A stretch of DNA of 64,000 nucleotides from Nakaseomyces glabratus. Lineage: Eukaryota > Ascomycota > Saccharomycetes > Saccharomycetales > Saccharomycetaceae. The position numbers and the translations under genes are program-made. Below the pieces are notes generated by a model. The model was not told the origin of the DNA and searched no databases. It worked only from the letters and a program-made list of their open reading frames with translations. The stretch lies in the NCBI RefSeq assembly GCF_010111755.1, contig NC_088961.1:1240001-1304000 (forward strand), in the 5' to 3' direction. Positions 41,047-51,691 of the stretch are shown in pieces. The first letter of the stretch is position 1. Each line of letters opens with the position of its first letter.

Positions 41047-42753
41047 TCATTGTTCCTCTAAACTAGGTCCTGGTGGAGGCAAAACATATGGCGGGAACAG
41101 ACCGCTAATATTACAATTACCATGAAAATTAGCATTAGCGATTCTCTTGGTGGTATAGATCTCGTCCGTATTTGTAGCTTCATTGAATATTTGTTTAGTA
41201 CTTGTTCTTTGTATAATTTCTGGTAGTCCACGATCAAAGAATGATTCAACCTGGCCACTTTTTAGACCTATTGGTATACCCATTTTGTATTGCCAATACT
41301 TTAACCATTTCTGTTTTCTTATTTTTCTTACCTTTTGAATACCTGTGTTGAAAAAAACAGCGTCATGAAAATGTTCAAGTTCTTTAATTTCATTTGGAGT
41401 AAGCATTGCTAATCTGTTCAGTATTTTGGATTTATTATAAAATGGTAACCCTCTGCCAGAAAATTTCACTTCACCCGAGCCCGTTCTATCTATGAGCGGG
41501 AGAGATTCAAATTTCCAACCATCAATATTTAAAGAAGAATTAGAAGTGGTTATTTCAGCTGTTGAATTTAAAGCTTCCTGCTCTTCTGATCTTTTTACTT
41601 TAATAGAATTAACATTATTATCCAAAATACTACTCAACATTCTCCTTAGTGGTTTATTGACAGGAGCACTTGGGATAGGAGATTGTGAATGGCTCTGGCT
41701 TTGAAAATTATTGCTGATTGGACCATTCTCTGAAACTGATGCAGATGTTTCATTAGATTGTTCATTTCTTAGTTTTTCATGCTCACCAATTGGGATATCC
41801 AAAGCATTCAACTGCGTTGCCTGTAAAAAAGAATTTTTGCTATGATATCTTGGGACCTTAAACTGAGCACTTAATTCCAAGGATCCGCTGATATTCTGAC
41901 CCGGAATTAACGGTGGTTGTTGGTCTCCAATTTCATTTAATTTTTCGTAATCCTCCTTTATATCAGATTGCGGATGCTCTGTTATTGTTGAATAAGGCTG
42001 CTCAAAATGCAACCACCAATTCTGCCCTTCCTGACTTGTAGGTTTTTGTTTTGTTTCCTTTATTTTCGATACTCCAGGATTTAGTAACTTTAATATATTC
42101 AATTGCTTTTTAGAGAGTTTGAACACTCTATGATGGGAATTAAAGCCTTGAATTTTCGCCTCATTTTCCCAGTAATCATCATTAACTCGCTGCCCAGAAG
42201 CTACAACGGCGGCACCAAATTTAATAAACGCCGACCTTGCAGATACAAACTTTATTTTATGCTTTTGAGATTCAGAATTATTAACAGATTCTAGAAGCCC
42301 AACTTCTTTCAAGAAACTTGCTTCATCATCTGATGTTATCTGCGGAAAAAGTTCTTTATTTTCGCGTAGAAATTCGTCTTCATCAATCATGCTATCAACA
42401 GATAAAGTCTTCATCAGGTCAGTTACAAGAACAAAATATACTGGATGCCGACTCTCAAGAGTAAATACATTGAATAAATAATGTCTTCCTATTAGTAATC
42501 CATCGTACCTAACCTTTTTCTCTCCATGTTGATCTTGCTTTAGCATTTTATATGAATAGGTGTGCTCTTCAATTTCTCGTCCTGGCTCACAGTAATTTGG
42601 TATTTTGATAGATTTATTCGGTACTTCATCAGGAGAACCTGCCAAAAGATCCTTTTCATTTAATATTTGAGCTGTTCTTTTTATTAAAGTACGTTCATGT
42701 TCATGCAAAAGTATCTCTCCCACACGGAACACAGCGTTGCGAGAAGCAGACAT
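41047..42753 (-). CDS. SWP82: Swp82, SWI/SNF chromatin-remodelling subunit
   Basis: The start is the ATG at 42753 (MSASRNAVFRVGEILLHEHE); a slightly longer frame begins with a non-ATG codon. The 568-residue protein belongs to the Swp82/Rsc7 (Npl6) family. It has an N-terminal conserved region (RYDGLLIGRHYLFNVFTLES near 105-125), a low-complexity Ser/Asn/Gln middle, and a conserved C-terminal domain (GLPFYNKSKILNRLAMLTP, then FHGNCNISGLFPPYVLPPPG). Position next to EMP47 matches YFL049W rather than NPL6. It is somewhat shorter than the S. cerevisiae protein (about 620). Confidence 0.92.
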   Translation of the reverse strand: MSASRNAVFRVGEILLHEHERTLIKRTAQILNEKDLLAGSPDEVPNKSIKIPNYCEPGREIEEHTYSYKMLKQDQHGEKKVRYDGLLIGRHYLFNVFTLESRHPVYFVLVTDLMKTLSVDSMIDEDEFLRENKELFPQITSDDEASFLKEVGLLESVNNSESQKHKIKFVSARSAFIKFGAAVVASGQRVNDDYWENEAKIQGFNSHHRVFKLSKKQLNILKLLNPGVSKIKETKQKPTSQEGQNWWLHFEQPYSTITEHPQSDIKEDYEKLNEIGDQQPPLIPGQNISGSLELSAQFKVPRYHSKNSFLQATQLNALDIPIGEHEKLRNEQSNETSASVSENGPISNNFQSQSHSQSPIPSAPVNKPLRRMLSSILDNNVNSIKVKRSEEQEALNSTAEITTSNSSLNIDGWKFESLPLIDRTGSGEVKFSGRGLPFYNKSKILNRLAMLTPNEIKELEHFHDAVFFNTGIQKVRKIRKQKWLKYWQYKMGIPIGLKSGQVESFFDRGLPEIIQRTSTKQIFNEATNTDEIYTTKRIANANFHGNCNISGLFPPYVLPPPGPSLEEQ

Positions 42754-43434
42754 ATTACTCAACCTAATACTTCACTACTTCCAAATTTTGCAGTTACCCT
42801 GTAGTTAAAATAACTCACTTTTATTGTCAGAGTGGTCTATTTGTTACCAATAATCGCGTTGCAAAATAGAACTAAATCAGGCCGTGAAGCAATTTTTTTA
42901 TAGTACAAATAAAACGAATATAACGTTGAGCCAAGTGTATAAAAGTATGGTAGAGATTGCAAAATGAATATTTCACAGCACAACAGAGTCCGAATATTAT
43001 TAATACTATTGTTGTAATCTTTCTTATTTGCTAAGACGTGCGTTCAGTTATCCAAGCCAACTAGTCTCAATATAGTCGAATTAATCTTGTTTATTATAGA
43101 ATATGTATTTGCGACGCATGCAATCTATTCTGCGACTATTAGTATACCCCTCTTTTAGACTTTACCAACACATAAGACTATTACATAAATGATAGTATCA
43201 TTTAGGTAGAGCCTTTTGAAAGTTCTTTGGCTCTTCTGCTAAATAGAACAATAACAACTAAATTAATACATCGTCTTAAATTACATAAATAATGTCATAT
43301 AGTTTATGGGATTAAAGGAAAAAAGCAAACCATTTTTTAATAGGATTCAAAAAGAATAATCACAATGCTATAAGAGAAGTATCTCCAGCAATATTATTCA
43401 CGTAAAATAATAAATATATATCTAGGATTCCAAT
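42754..43434. other. Intergenic region upstream of SWP82
   Basis: This 681-bp AT-rich gap separates the end of the chromosome-VI-like block from the oxidoreductase gene. I see no gene or clear element in it. Conserved synteny with the YFL block ends here. Confidence 0.5.
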
Positions 43435-44523
43435 TTACTTTAGTTTAGTGATGAGCTTACCCTTGTTCCTCCCTTCAAATAGACTGTTCCAAATTAAAGG
43501 AATATCATCAAACTTTTCACCAGTTGCATCAACCATTGTTTCTGCTTTGCTGACATCCAATTGATTGCTTTCAATCATCTCTAACAACTTACTATAACCT
43601 GCAGGGAAATTTTCCTTGTTATCATAAAGCAGTAAACCCTTAATTGTCAACCTCTTGGTCACTACACTTACATAGTTCTTGAATGGCAGTTTGCTTGGGT
43701 CATTGTAACCACTGATAGAACCACATGCTATAATATATGCATGGACTTTTAATAATGCAGTGCTAAAATCTAAAATCTCACCACCAACGTTATCAATAAA
43801 ATAATCAACTGTGTTTTGGCCACCTGCTGCTTTTAGTAAATTATCCTTAAAGCTGGGATCCTTATAATCTACACCAACAACACGGCTCCCAAATGATTCA
43901 ACAAATTTCACCTTCTCAGCGCCACCAGCGATAGCAATAACTTTTGCAGCTTTAAATCTATGCAAAGCAATTTGTATACATACCGAACCAACTGCTCCTG
44001 CAGCACCCGAAATTAAAAATGTCTTACCGTAATCGGATTCTCTCTCTTGTAGTTCAGCATAGCGATAAAATATAAAATATGCAGTTAATGCTGTACCACC
44101 TAATACAGATAAATACCACGATGGATCACTAACTTTCGTCAGATCTAGTTTAGTTAATTCTACGCCATCAGAGTCTTTCAAAATACAATGACTCGTCCAC
44201 CCAGTTCTAGCAGAAACGAAATCACCAACTGAGAACTTCGAGTTCTTAGAAGCCAAAACCTTTGCGATTCCTCTGGCCGGAATAACCTCACCTTTGGAAA
44301 CACCCTTTGCATAGTTTTTATCAATTGAGGCAATCCAAAATTTCTGTGCTGGATCATTTGATAGATAATGAGTTTCTACTAGAACCTCGCCATCGGATAA
44401 GTCATTTTCATCAATGTTCTTCTCTACAGTGGTGAAAGTTGCGTCATCACTATGTTTATCAAACTGGAAGGGGTAACCCGGTGTGGGTTCATTCTTAATG
44501 ACAATTTGCTTAGCAGAAACCAT
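43435..44523 (-). CDS. YML131W-like NAD(P)H-dependent medium-chain oxidoreductase
   Basis: The 362-residue protein is a zinc-independent medium-chain dehydrogenase/reductase of the leukotriene B4 dehydrogenase/alkenal reductase type. The N-terminal catalytic domain carries THYLSNDPAQKFWI and a quinone-reductase-like layout. The Rossmann nucleotide-binding loop is SGAAGAVGSVCIQIA (about 172-186). VDYFIDNVGGEILDFS and CGSISGYN follow, as expected for this subgroup. The closest S. cerevisiae relative I recall is YML131W, a stress-induced protein of unknown substrate. Likely substrates are alpha,beta-unsaturated aldehydes or ketones (family inference). Its upstream region has a dense set of oxidative- and drug-stress motifs, which fits a detoxifying role. 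Confidence 0.88.
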   Translation of the reverse strand: MVSAKQIVIKNEPTPGYPFQFDKHSDDATFTTVEKNIDENDLSDGEVLVETHYLSNDPAQKFWIASIDKNYAKGVSKGEVIPARGIAKVLASKNSKFSVGDFVSARTGWTSHCILKDSDGVELTKLDLTKVSDPSWYLSVLGGTALTAYFIFYRYAELQERESDYGKTFLISGAAGAVGSVCIQIALHRFKAAKVIAIAGGAEKVKFVESFGSRVVGVDYKDPSFKDNLLKAAGGQNTVDYFIDNVGGEILDFSTALLKVHAYIIACGSISGYNDPSKLPFKNYVSVVTKRLTIKGLLLYDNKENFPAGYSKLLEMIESNQLDVSKAETMVDATGEKFDDIPLIWNSLFEGRNKGKLITKLK

Positions 44524-44786
44524 AGTTGTAACAATTTCACCGGCTTCTTTGATGAATAATTCAAAATAGTTATCTTTTAGAGAAAGATCTTAAAGTCCCT
44601 AAAGTGCAGCAAACTTGATAGAAATATAAAAACCAGACGATTGCTAACTGAGATATAGGAGAAGAGCCTGCCTTTTATACAAGTTGAACTACAAATCAAA
44701 GCTTCCTTCTCGTCTTCAAACGGTATCTTCTTTTAGCTCACATTAGCCAGTACCACATTGGTATATCAAGGACGTTTCATATAGTC

Positions 44787-44797
44787 CCCCTTACTAA
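44787..44797. promoter_or_regulatory. Candidate STRE overlapping a Yap1 site
   Basis: CCCCT at 44787-44791 is the Msn2/Msn4 stress element. TTACTAA at 44791-44797 is a Yap1 response element. They share one base, about 270 bp upstream of the oxidoreductase start. Confidence 0.5.
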
Positions 44798-44857
44798 GAT
44801 GTACATTAACAACCGTTCATTGTCATTAGACATCTCGGGTCCTATATTGAAATTTTT

Positions 44858-44862
44858 AGGGG
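44858..44862 (-). promoter_or_regulatory. Candidate STRE
   Basis: AGGGG is the complementary form of the Msn2/Msn4 element, about 335 bp upstream of the oxidoreductase start. Confidence 0.4.
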
Positions 44863-44908
44863 ACAGTGCTATTTTTCTAACAGTTCGCATACTCTTCAGC
44901 AGAGATTC

Positions 44909-44920
44909 CCTTACGTAAGG
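44909..44920. promoter_or_regulatory. Palindromic Yap-type site
   Basis: CCTTACGTAAGG is a perfect 12-bp palindrome with the bZIP core TTACGTAA at 44911-44918, bound by Yap-family factors in yeasts. It lies about 390 bp upstream of the oxidoreductase start. Confidence 0.5.
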
Positions 44921-45109
44921 AACCTTAATCTACACTATGAAAAATATATCTTCTGTTAGCTTAGTAGCAAATAATAACCACTATAAGCAGATGAAATTAT
45001 AGAATTATAAGGAATAATAATTGCACTTATACCTACGGAACACCATTACAAATTATCCTAAGAAACCTACGGATGATCTAGGTGTAAATATAAATGTACT
45101 ATTTTACAT

Positions 45110-45117
45110 TCCGTGGA
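45110..45117 (+). promoter_or_regulatory. Candidate Pdr1-type drug response element
   Basis: TCCGTGGA matches the pleiotropic drug response element TCCGYGGR used by Pdr1 in S. cerevisiae and C. glabrata. It is about 590 bp upstream of the oxidoreductase start. Confidence 0.45.
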
Positions 45118-45691
45118 ATTATTGAGCTATATTGTGATGACATAAATTTAGAAGCAAACAGTTTCCGATATATAAGGTAATCACATGGGAAGATCATCAT
45201 TGTACCACCCAATTGTCAATGAATTCTACCAGATTGCAGACCTAGTATCATTATTATGATAACTACACGACTATCTGTCCTAACTGATAAGATACAATCT
45301 TATTTGTGACAAAGGATCATTCTATTAGCAACCATTACTACTTTTAAAAATCCCTCTTCACTTATTTGTGGTGGCGAACATATATAACATCTACCCCAGC
45401 ATATTAATTGTAATAGTAAAATGTCTTTGTCATATAGGATTCTACCTCAATATTCACAATTTTTTTTTCGTATTTTATTCATATTGACATGTACCAAGTG
45501 AACTAGTGACGCGACGCAACTCTGTTGTTCTCTGAGAGATATGCTATTAATCATTGTTATGTAGATGTATAAAATACTAGATGCTAATGTTCGGTTATTT
45601 AAATTCTCACCATCTGTGAAACATACCATACCATACATATAAAACCTCCATAGATAGATGGCGCTGTTCATGATAAATCAATTGCGGATAT

Positions 45692-47860
45692 TTAACTTTG
45701 AGCTACTTTTAAACTATCACGGTATGAACACATAAAATGTTCATCCAGCTGATTTTGATTTTTATAGCTTATCAAATCCTCTTCGACTTTTTCACTTCGA
45801 AACGATTTCAAGAGGAAGTTCAAATACCCTTTCAAGGTCACAACAGAGGTATTCTTTGTATTATGACCAAATGCAATTTGCATATAATCTTCGAAATCTA
45901 AAGTATCCGCTGTTTGATTCCTAACACTCCATGATATTATAGAGTAAGGAGTCCAAATATCATGGGTAAGTGTAGAATTATTATGAAATTCAATAGGTTC
46001 CATCAGAGAAAAGCTCAATGGGTTTGAATATGAAAATATATTAAACGTACCCTCCTGTTCCTCTAAAACAGATATCACTGGTCTTCTTACTTCCTTATTA
46101 TGTTCAGAAAGTGGTATGTGTATCTCGTTCATTCCAACCCAAATATGTCTATTTTTCACACGTGGAACAACCGATGGAATCTCTATAAAATTTGTACCTG
46201 CATCAAGGAGATTAATTTCAGAATTGTCATCATTTTTATCTGTATCCCTAGAATTATACAGAACAAAACATTCACCTTTATCAAATGAACACTTTGCAGT
46301 TACCAAAGGCAGCTTATTAGAGATCAGGTGTACATGCCCTACAGTTTGTTTAGTACCCATATCTATGGCTTTAGTAAAAGGTATCCAATAACCATTTCTT
46401 GATCTCAAAGATGGCATTTCAACCTTCAATGTCCCGGAAGAAGTATACTTTCTGTGTGGCAAGGCATAATATATATTTGATGTCAAGGTTTCCTCAAATT
46501 GATACGTTAACAGTGGTTCAATAACACCGTCATCTGTTTCACGTAATGTTGCACTTAGTCTCTTAAAACCTGTTGGTGCTGTATTAGTTTCAGTAGGAAC
46601 GTCAAGTATCATTGGATATAGGGCGTAAAAATTGGTCTTGATAGCCTTCTTTTCTTCATCTGCCAATTTTTTGTTTTTGCTGACCAGCAGCTTACAAGCA
46701 GATTTCTTATCCTCTTTTTTTTTGTCACATGCTTTTTTATGGTTGTTTTCACACTCTTTTTTCTTTTCCTTATCTTTTATATCACATTTCATATTATTCA
46801 GACAATCCTTTTCTACATTATTGGCCTCATCATCACAGTTCTTGTTAGCGTCATACTCCGATTCGATTCTTTTGAAGGCCTCAGATAATGAATCTGGAAT
46901 TTTTTCATCAATGAAGCCAATATCTTTCTCTATCTCCTTCCATTGATCGTCAAAGGCTTGACTACTAATTACTGTTAGCGATGGTTTATTCACATCTTCA
47001 GCTTCAGATATAACGACACCAGTGAATGAAATATAACATACATGTTGTTCAAGCCATAAAATAGATGTGGTCGTCGTAAAGAACTGACGCTCAACTGCCA
47101 TTGTATCATTATATCCCTTTTTTTGCGCGATCTGTTTAATAAATTTTGAACGTGGTGAGTTTTCATCCAATAGCAGTTGCCTAACCTTCTTTAAATTGGG
47201 ACTAATATTTCTTCGCCTATTCATATAAGAGATCTTTTCTTCAAATTTGTAAAGGTCACAGTTCTTTTCATCATTAGTATCAACAAATTTATCTGTATCA
47301 ATATTGCCATAATAACTACTCAGAGTCTTATCATAAAATATTGTTCTGTTCTGTTTTATATCATTTGGGATTGCCAATCTGAAAAATTCCTGATTATCAA
47401 TCCTATGTTTGACATTAACACCTCTCATCATAGCTTTGGCTCCTACAACATCACGGTATTTTCTATCATCTTCATCGAGCTCCGAATCAAGCATAGACTC
47501 TATTTCATCTCCTTCCACAGTTCCTTCCGTGTCTTCCGTTGGACTGTACAATTCTTGGTAGAGGTTATTCTCATTCTCTTTAATTACAATTTCTTTTTGT
47601 CCTTCAGTTTGTATTGAAATTTCCCCCAGCGTGACCAACATAAGTATGGCAATAGCAATAGCAATTAAACGTTTTTTGCCTGGATCATACAATCTACCTA
47701 GAGGCTTAAATAAGTTGTAGAGCCACGAGTCATAATCGATATGTTTATAATCTGGGGTAGAGGACCTGGTACTTGAATAGTCACTAGTTATCGACACAGC
47801 ATCAAATGATTGGCAATCTCTCTTATGCACGACATTATCTGTCTTGTCATTATTTGTCAT
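45692..47860 (-). CDS. Probable beta-1,2-mannosyltransferase (GT91/BMT family)
   Basis: The 722-residue protein is a type II membrane protein: a short cytoplasmic tail, one signal anchor (about 64-82), then a large lumenal part with N-glycosylation sites. The C-terminal half has segments I associate with the fungal BMT/WRY family: NGYWIPF near 490, RHIWVGMNEIHI near 571-582, YSIISW near 639 followed by EDYMQIAFG and VVTLKGYL. BMTs add beta-1,2-mannose to cell-wall mannan or glycolipids in the Golgi; C. glabrata has a cluster of them and S. cerevisiae has none. A Lys/Cys-rich insertion (about 338-407, six Cys) is unusual. No relative of known function gives direct proof, so the family call is moderately sure. 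It neighbours wall adhesin genes further right. Confidence 0.65.
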   Translation of the reverse strand: MTNNDKTDNVVHKRDCQSFDAVSITSDYSSTRSSTPDYKHIDYDSWLYNLFKPLGRLYDPGKKRLIAIAIAILMLVTLGEISIQTEGQKEIVIKENENNLYQELYSPTEDTEGTVEGDEIESMLDSELDEDDRKYRDVVGAKAMMRGVNVKHRIDNQEFFRLAIPNDIKQNRTIFYDKTLSSYYGNIDTDKFVDTNDEKNCDLYKFEEKISYMNRRRNISPNLKKVRQLLLDENSPRSKFIKQIAQKKGYNDTMAVERQFFTTTTSILWLEQHVCYISFTGVVISEAEDVNKPSLTVISSQAFDDQWKEIEKDIGFIDEKIPDSLSEAFKRIESEYDANKNCDDEANNVEKDCLNNMKCDIKDKEKKKECENNHKKACDKKKEDKKSACKLLVSKNKKLADEEKKAIKTNFYALYPMILDVPTETNTAPTGFKRLSATLRETDDGVIEPLLTYQFEETLTSNIYYALPHRKYTSSGTLKVEMPSLRSRNGYWIPFTKAIDMGTKQTVGHVHLISNKLPLVTAKCSFDKGECFVLYNSRDTDKNDDNSEINLLDAGTNFIEIPSVVPRVKNRHIWVGMNEIHIPLSEHNKEVRRPVISVLEEQEGTFNIFSYSNPLSFSLMEPIEFHNNSTLTHDIWTPYSIISWSVRNQTADTLDFEDYMQIAFGHNTKNTSVVTLKGYLNFLLKSFRSEKVEEDLISYKNQNQLDEHFMCSYRDSLKVAQS

Positions 47861-48599
47861 ATTGGATTATTACAATGAGCAATGTATGAATGAAGACAGA
47901 ATTTCAAATTCTTAAACAAATTTTCAAAACGAGATATGGACAAGAAAAATCAAAGTAACAGGCGAACACGAAAGTAATTTGGTTGTAATCTATTGTAAAT
48001 GAAATTCACCACAACCTCCCCACAATAAACAGCTATCGGTTCAAATGCTATCAAATTAATGTACTCTATCCTTAAATGCTATTTAATCAATAGTTGCAAT
48101 CTTTACCTATTTCTCCGAACTTAATAATCCTTATGACTCATATACTAGAACAGATATAATTCACTTATGTAGTTTATAATACCCACAAATGTTAAAGCCA
48201 GATCACTTGGAGAATAGCTTGATAAATTTCACTTTGATATATGCTAAGGAATTGCAAAAAATATTATAGGTTGTGTTTTGTATCAAACTTGAATGACGGT
48301 TGTCAGTTTATAGTTATATTGGAATGGCGTTTGTTGATCCCATCAACAACTTTGAAAAACTTTGTTCATATATATATGGAAGAGAATGCAACTGTTGGTT
48401 TCCTTTTTAGATTTTAGTTGATACTCTAAAAATAAACAAGGAACTCCTGAAAGAATGCGCAAAGTTAATTTTTCTTTTATTATAACTCTATCTCTTCCCA
48501 AAATATCTCTTTGTATGACGCAGACCAATAACTATATTTTTCCAATTCCCTATTCCAAGTCGAAGACCTATTTTAAAGTGCTTTTCTACCATTAGTAAC

Positions 48600-50200
48600 T
48601 GATTCTTTATTAGAAACAACAACAAACTTAGTAGAAATACAGCTGCAAAGTTCCGGATCGCCTGACCTCCTCTACATATTAGTACTATCTTCTTGCTATA
48701 GCTCTTTGTCCGTATATTTCTCGGACAACTGTTCCGATTCTATATGTTGGTATTTTGCCCACCGCCGTCTTACCTAGACGAAAGCCCTGAGGAAAAGTAA
48801 TGCTCTGATGCAGAAATGCAGGTTTAGTGGGTAAAAGAGCAACAGTTTTAGTAGTGAGGGTGCTTTCCCTGTTTTTTCTTTCATTCCCGTCCACAGTAGT
48901 TTCTGGGAATATAACCCCGTTCACAAAAATGCAGCATGAATCTCGTTTCTGATAGCTACTGTAGTATCTAAGGAGCACCCACTGCACGTAGCTGCTTTGC
49001 TTTTTTCACTATTTTCAAGCATAATGGATCAAACAGCCCTTGTACTACAGGCATCCTCTGCATATATTCATTGTCAAAAAAATGCAGCATTTGAAAAATA
49101 CACAGAAATTACTGCATGCGGGTGCAGGTGAAAAGAACCCTTCTTTCAAATAGAATCACCTATAGGGCACCTGTTTTAAGGTTTTGCTTTCTTTTTCTAG
49201 GGCACAACTGCGGGGTTACATATATATTCCGTGGAGTACTGCTACGGCATTCAAGTGGAGAATCTGTATCTTTGGACTAAGCTCTCAAAGAAAAGTGCCG
49301 TATTTCTATCTTCTTTCCTTGGCAATACCGTCCTATGTGCTTCATGGTCTTGCAATTCACATTTCTTCTCTCTCGGTCCGTTCTCTCAGAAACACGGAAG
49401 AAAAATAACCAAAAAAATGCAAAATACCACTTCCTTTTATTTAGGTAATGCGGTTTTTTACTAAAACTGAGAAGCAAAGTCTCTCATTCTCATGCATTAA
49501 CCCTCCCAGATCAATTCACACCGGAGGGGGACCACAAGAACGATCAGTGGGTCAAAGCAAGCGAACGCAAAACCAACAAAATGAGCGGGGGGAGTAGAGG
49601 AGGAGGTTGGGAGAGATGAAAAAAAGAGGGTCCACATAACATGTTATGGGGCTACATGCACGGCTTCGACTTTTGATGTGTTGTCTGCTTGTGTCTGAGC
49701 TGCCCCTTCTGCTTACTAGTCCTTACTACATTGCTTCTCCCGAGTTGTACTGTACTCTGTTACACTTCTAGCGATTTGGGATTGTAGAAGTACACATATT
49801 GTTCTTCGTATTGGCCCCTCTCAGTGTGTAGTTAAGGTATCCTCTCACCACTATGGTTGAATAGTAGTGAACTTTTTTTAATGGAACCTTCTTTTCTCGC
49901 TGTTTACCGATATTCTCTCACGCAAGTATCCTTGTTACCCGGTTTAACAATGAAATCATTGAGAAGCTATTTTTCTTCCTGGATCAAACATTACATCTAC
50001 ACATGGAGCCTCAAATTTCAAAGGATAGAGAAATTATTACCCGCAAGGTGGAATTTTTCCTCTCCACTCATAAATCTAAAAAAAATCAAACACTTATATC
50101 TAACTGCAATAGGAAGACCCTTACATTCTAGGTCATTACACAAGTAAGTAGGCATTTCTCTAAAGAAGATAATCTGTTGAGGACTGTCCCATATATGCAA
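48600..50200. promoter_or_regulatory. Motif-rich gene-free island
   Basis: Motif matches are: TCCGTGGA (Pdr1 type) at 49228-49235; STREs at 49525-49529, 49703-49707 and 49815-49819; Reb1-type TTACCCGG at 49935-49942 and TTACCCG at 50037-50043. It lies 0.7-2.3 kb upstream of the mannosyltransferase and more than 3 kb upstream of the first adhesin. It could be a distal promoter of either or drive a non-coding transcript; the sequence does not decide. Confidence 0.4.
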
Positions 50201-51454
50201 TAACGGATCCTTCAAAGATGGTCATAGGCTGGAAGAAGTGGCAGGTAACCTTCCTGACCTTTCAGCTAGTGAAATAAATTGCCAATCGTACTATAACAAA
50301 TGAAAAAATAAAGATGAGAGAACATCATTTAAAATGTGAGTTACTTCTATTTACTTTTTAATTCCTACATATAATACTGGATCAGAGACTAACTGTCCTG
50401 TACAGTATTTCGATACCGTCAATTTGAGGTACAACACATAGTAAATGTGCATTTCTTGAAGACTCATTTTATTGAAAGAGGTTTTCTTATTCTCATTGTG
50501 AAAGCATGTTCATCATTTATGATGGCGTGGCTGTACTAATGTACCATTACCGTTCTTATGTTGCATACTTGATGAAATAGAAAACACCAATTAAATAACA
50601 TATCCTCTGGTTTAGGGTGCCACTGCTTGCCAGATAAGAAAAGCCAAAGCGACCTCCAGATACAAAGGAACTACATGTAAAAATCGGTTATGATTTTATT
50701 TCTCTCAACTTCTCAATATTATTGAGATCCAGCTTCGTTTATGACATTTATTTTACGCTAACTTAAACATAAATCCATTAATAAGTCACGACTACTAGAA
50801 TACAACGTGGATAAGCCTTCCCTCTCACATTAATTTTATCTATCTCATTGAGTAGCTATGGTTTATTTCTGTGTATTAACATAAGTCCACTTAACTTCAA
50901 ATGTTTTAAGGCCATTAACCTGAAAAAAGGTTGATGTCTTGGAATGAAATTAATATGAAGTATATTATTGATTGCTAGCTGTCATATACACTTCAAAAGA
51001 GTGTTCTTCTTACAATAGAAAATAACAAAAGATAAATGCATAATACATAAAAGTTAGTTATCTTACACCTATCATTGTTTCTATCAAGCTTTTGATTTTG
51101 ACTTAAAAAATATGACTTGCAATTTCAAATTCAACTACTACTAGCTGATTTTTAGTGTACATTTTGTTTTTTTCAAAAAGTAATTTAATTGTATACAAGT
51201 GTGAACGATTAAATCTTTCATGAGAGCCTTTACTAGCAAAAAAAATTGTGGAATGTTCTATAAAAAAGATTTGTTTGAAATGATATATTTAATGTTGGCT
51301 AGAAGACCAGTTTGAGCAAACAATAATTGCTACATTACACAGGACTTTTCTTTTTAATACATCGAATGTAATGATAACTGAATATAAACATAAATAACAG
51401 TTTAGCTGCTTTTTGGCTTCTGAAACCTTGAAAATTTATAACTTAATTTCAACA

Positions 51455-51691
51455 TTATTTTAAAGGTGTGCCATAAAACCTCATTATTTCATTGCTTTTG
51501 TAGTCCCACCATAAGCTTTCTTTTTGCTGCTTAAGAAATGTACACGCAATATATATCCAAAATGCAAACAACACAGCCGTAAATATAATATCATGGTATA
51601 AAGGTACAGTAGTTTCACACTGCTTAAGATAATTTATATACAATGGCTTTTCAATTGTAATAATCACGTCATTTGCAAGAGCTTTAGGATT
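51455..51691 (-). pseudogene. Possible relic of a small membrane protein
   Basis: A minus-strand frame of about 78 codons ends at 51455 with TAA but has no ATG; a TGA lies just upstream. It encodes one convincing hydrophobic segment (IIFTAVLFAFWIYIACTFL) followed by a charged tail with WWDYKSNE. The composition looks more protein-like than neighbouring frames. It may be the 3' part of a decayed gene or chance. I do not recognise a family. Confidence 0.22.

Larger units (their letters stand above)
44524..45691. promoter_or_regulatory. Oxidoreductase promoter and beta-mannosyltransferase 3' flank
   Basis: This 1.17-kb stretch contains, going away from the oxidoreductase start, a Yap1-type site, an STRE on each strand, a palindromic Yap-type site, a Pdr1-type site and an Rpn4-like GGTGGCGAA at 45370-45378. 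No gene is supported. Confidence 0.55.

Noticed and set aside
48685..48987. 100-codon minus-strand frame in the gene-poor region
   Set aside because: It starts with GTG rather than ATG and lies in the motif-rich island; no family resemblance.
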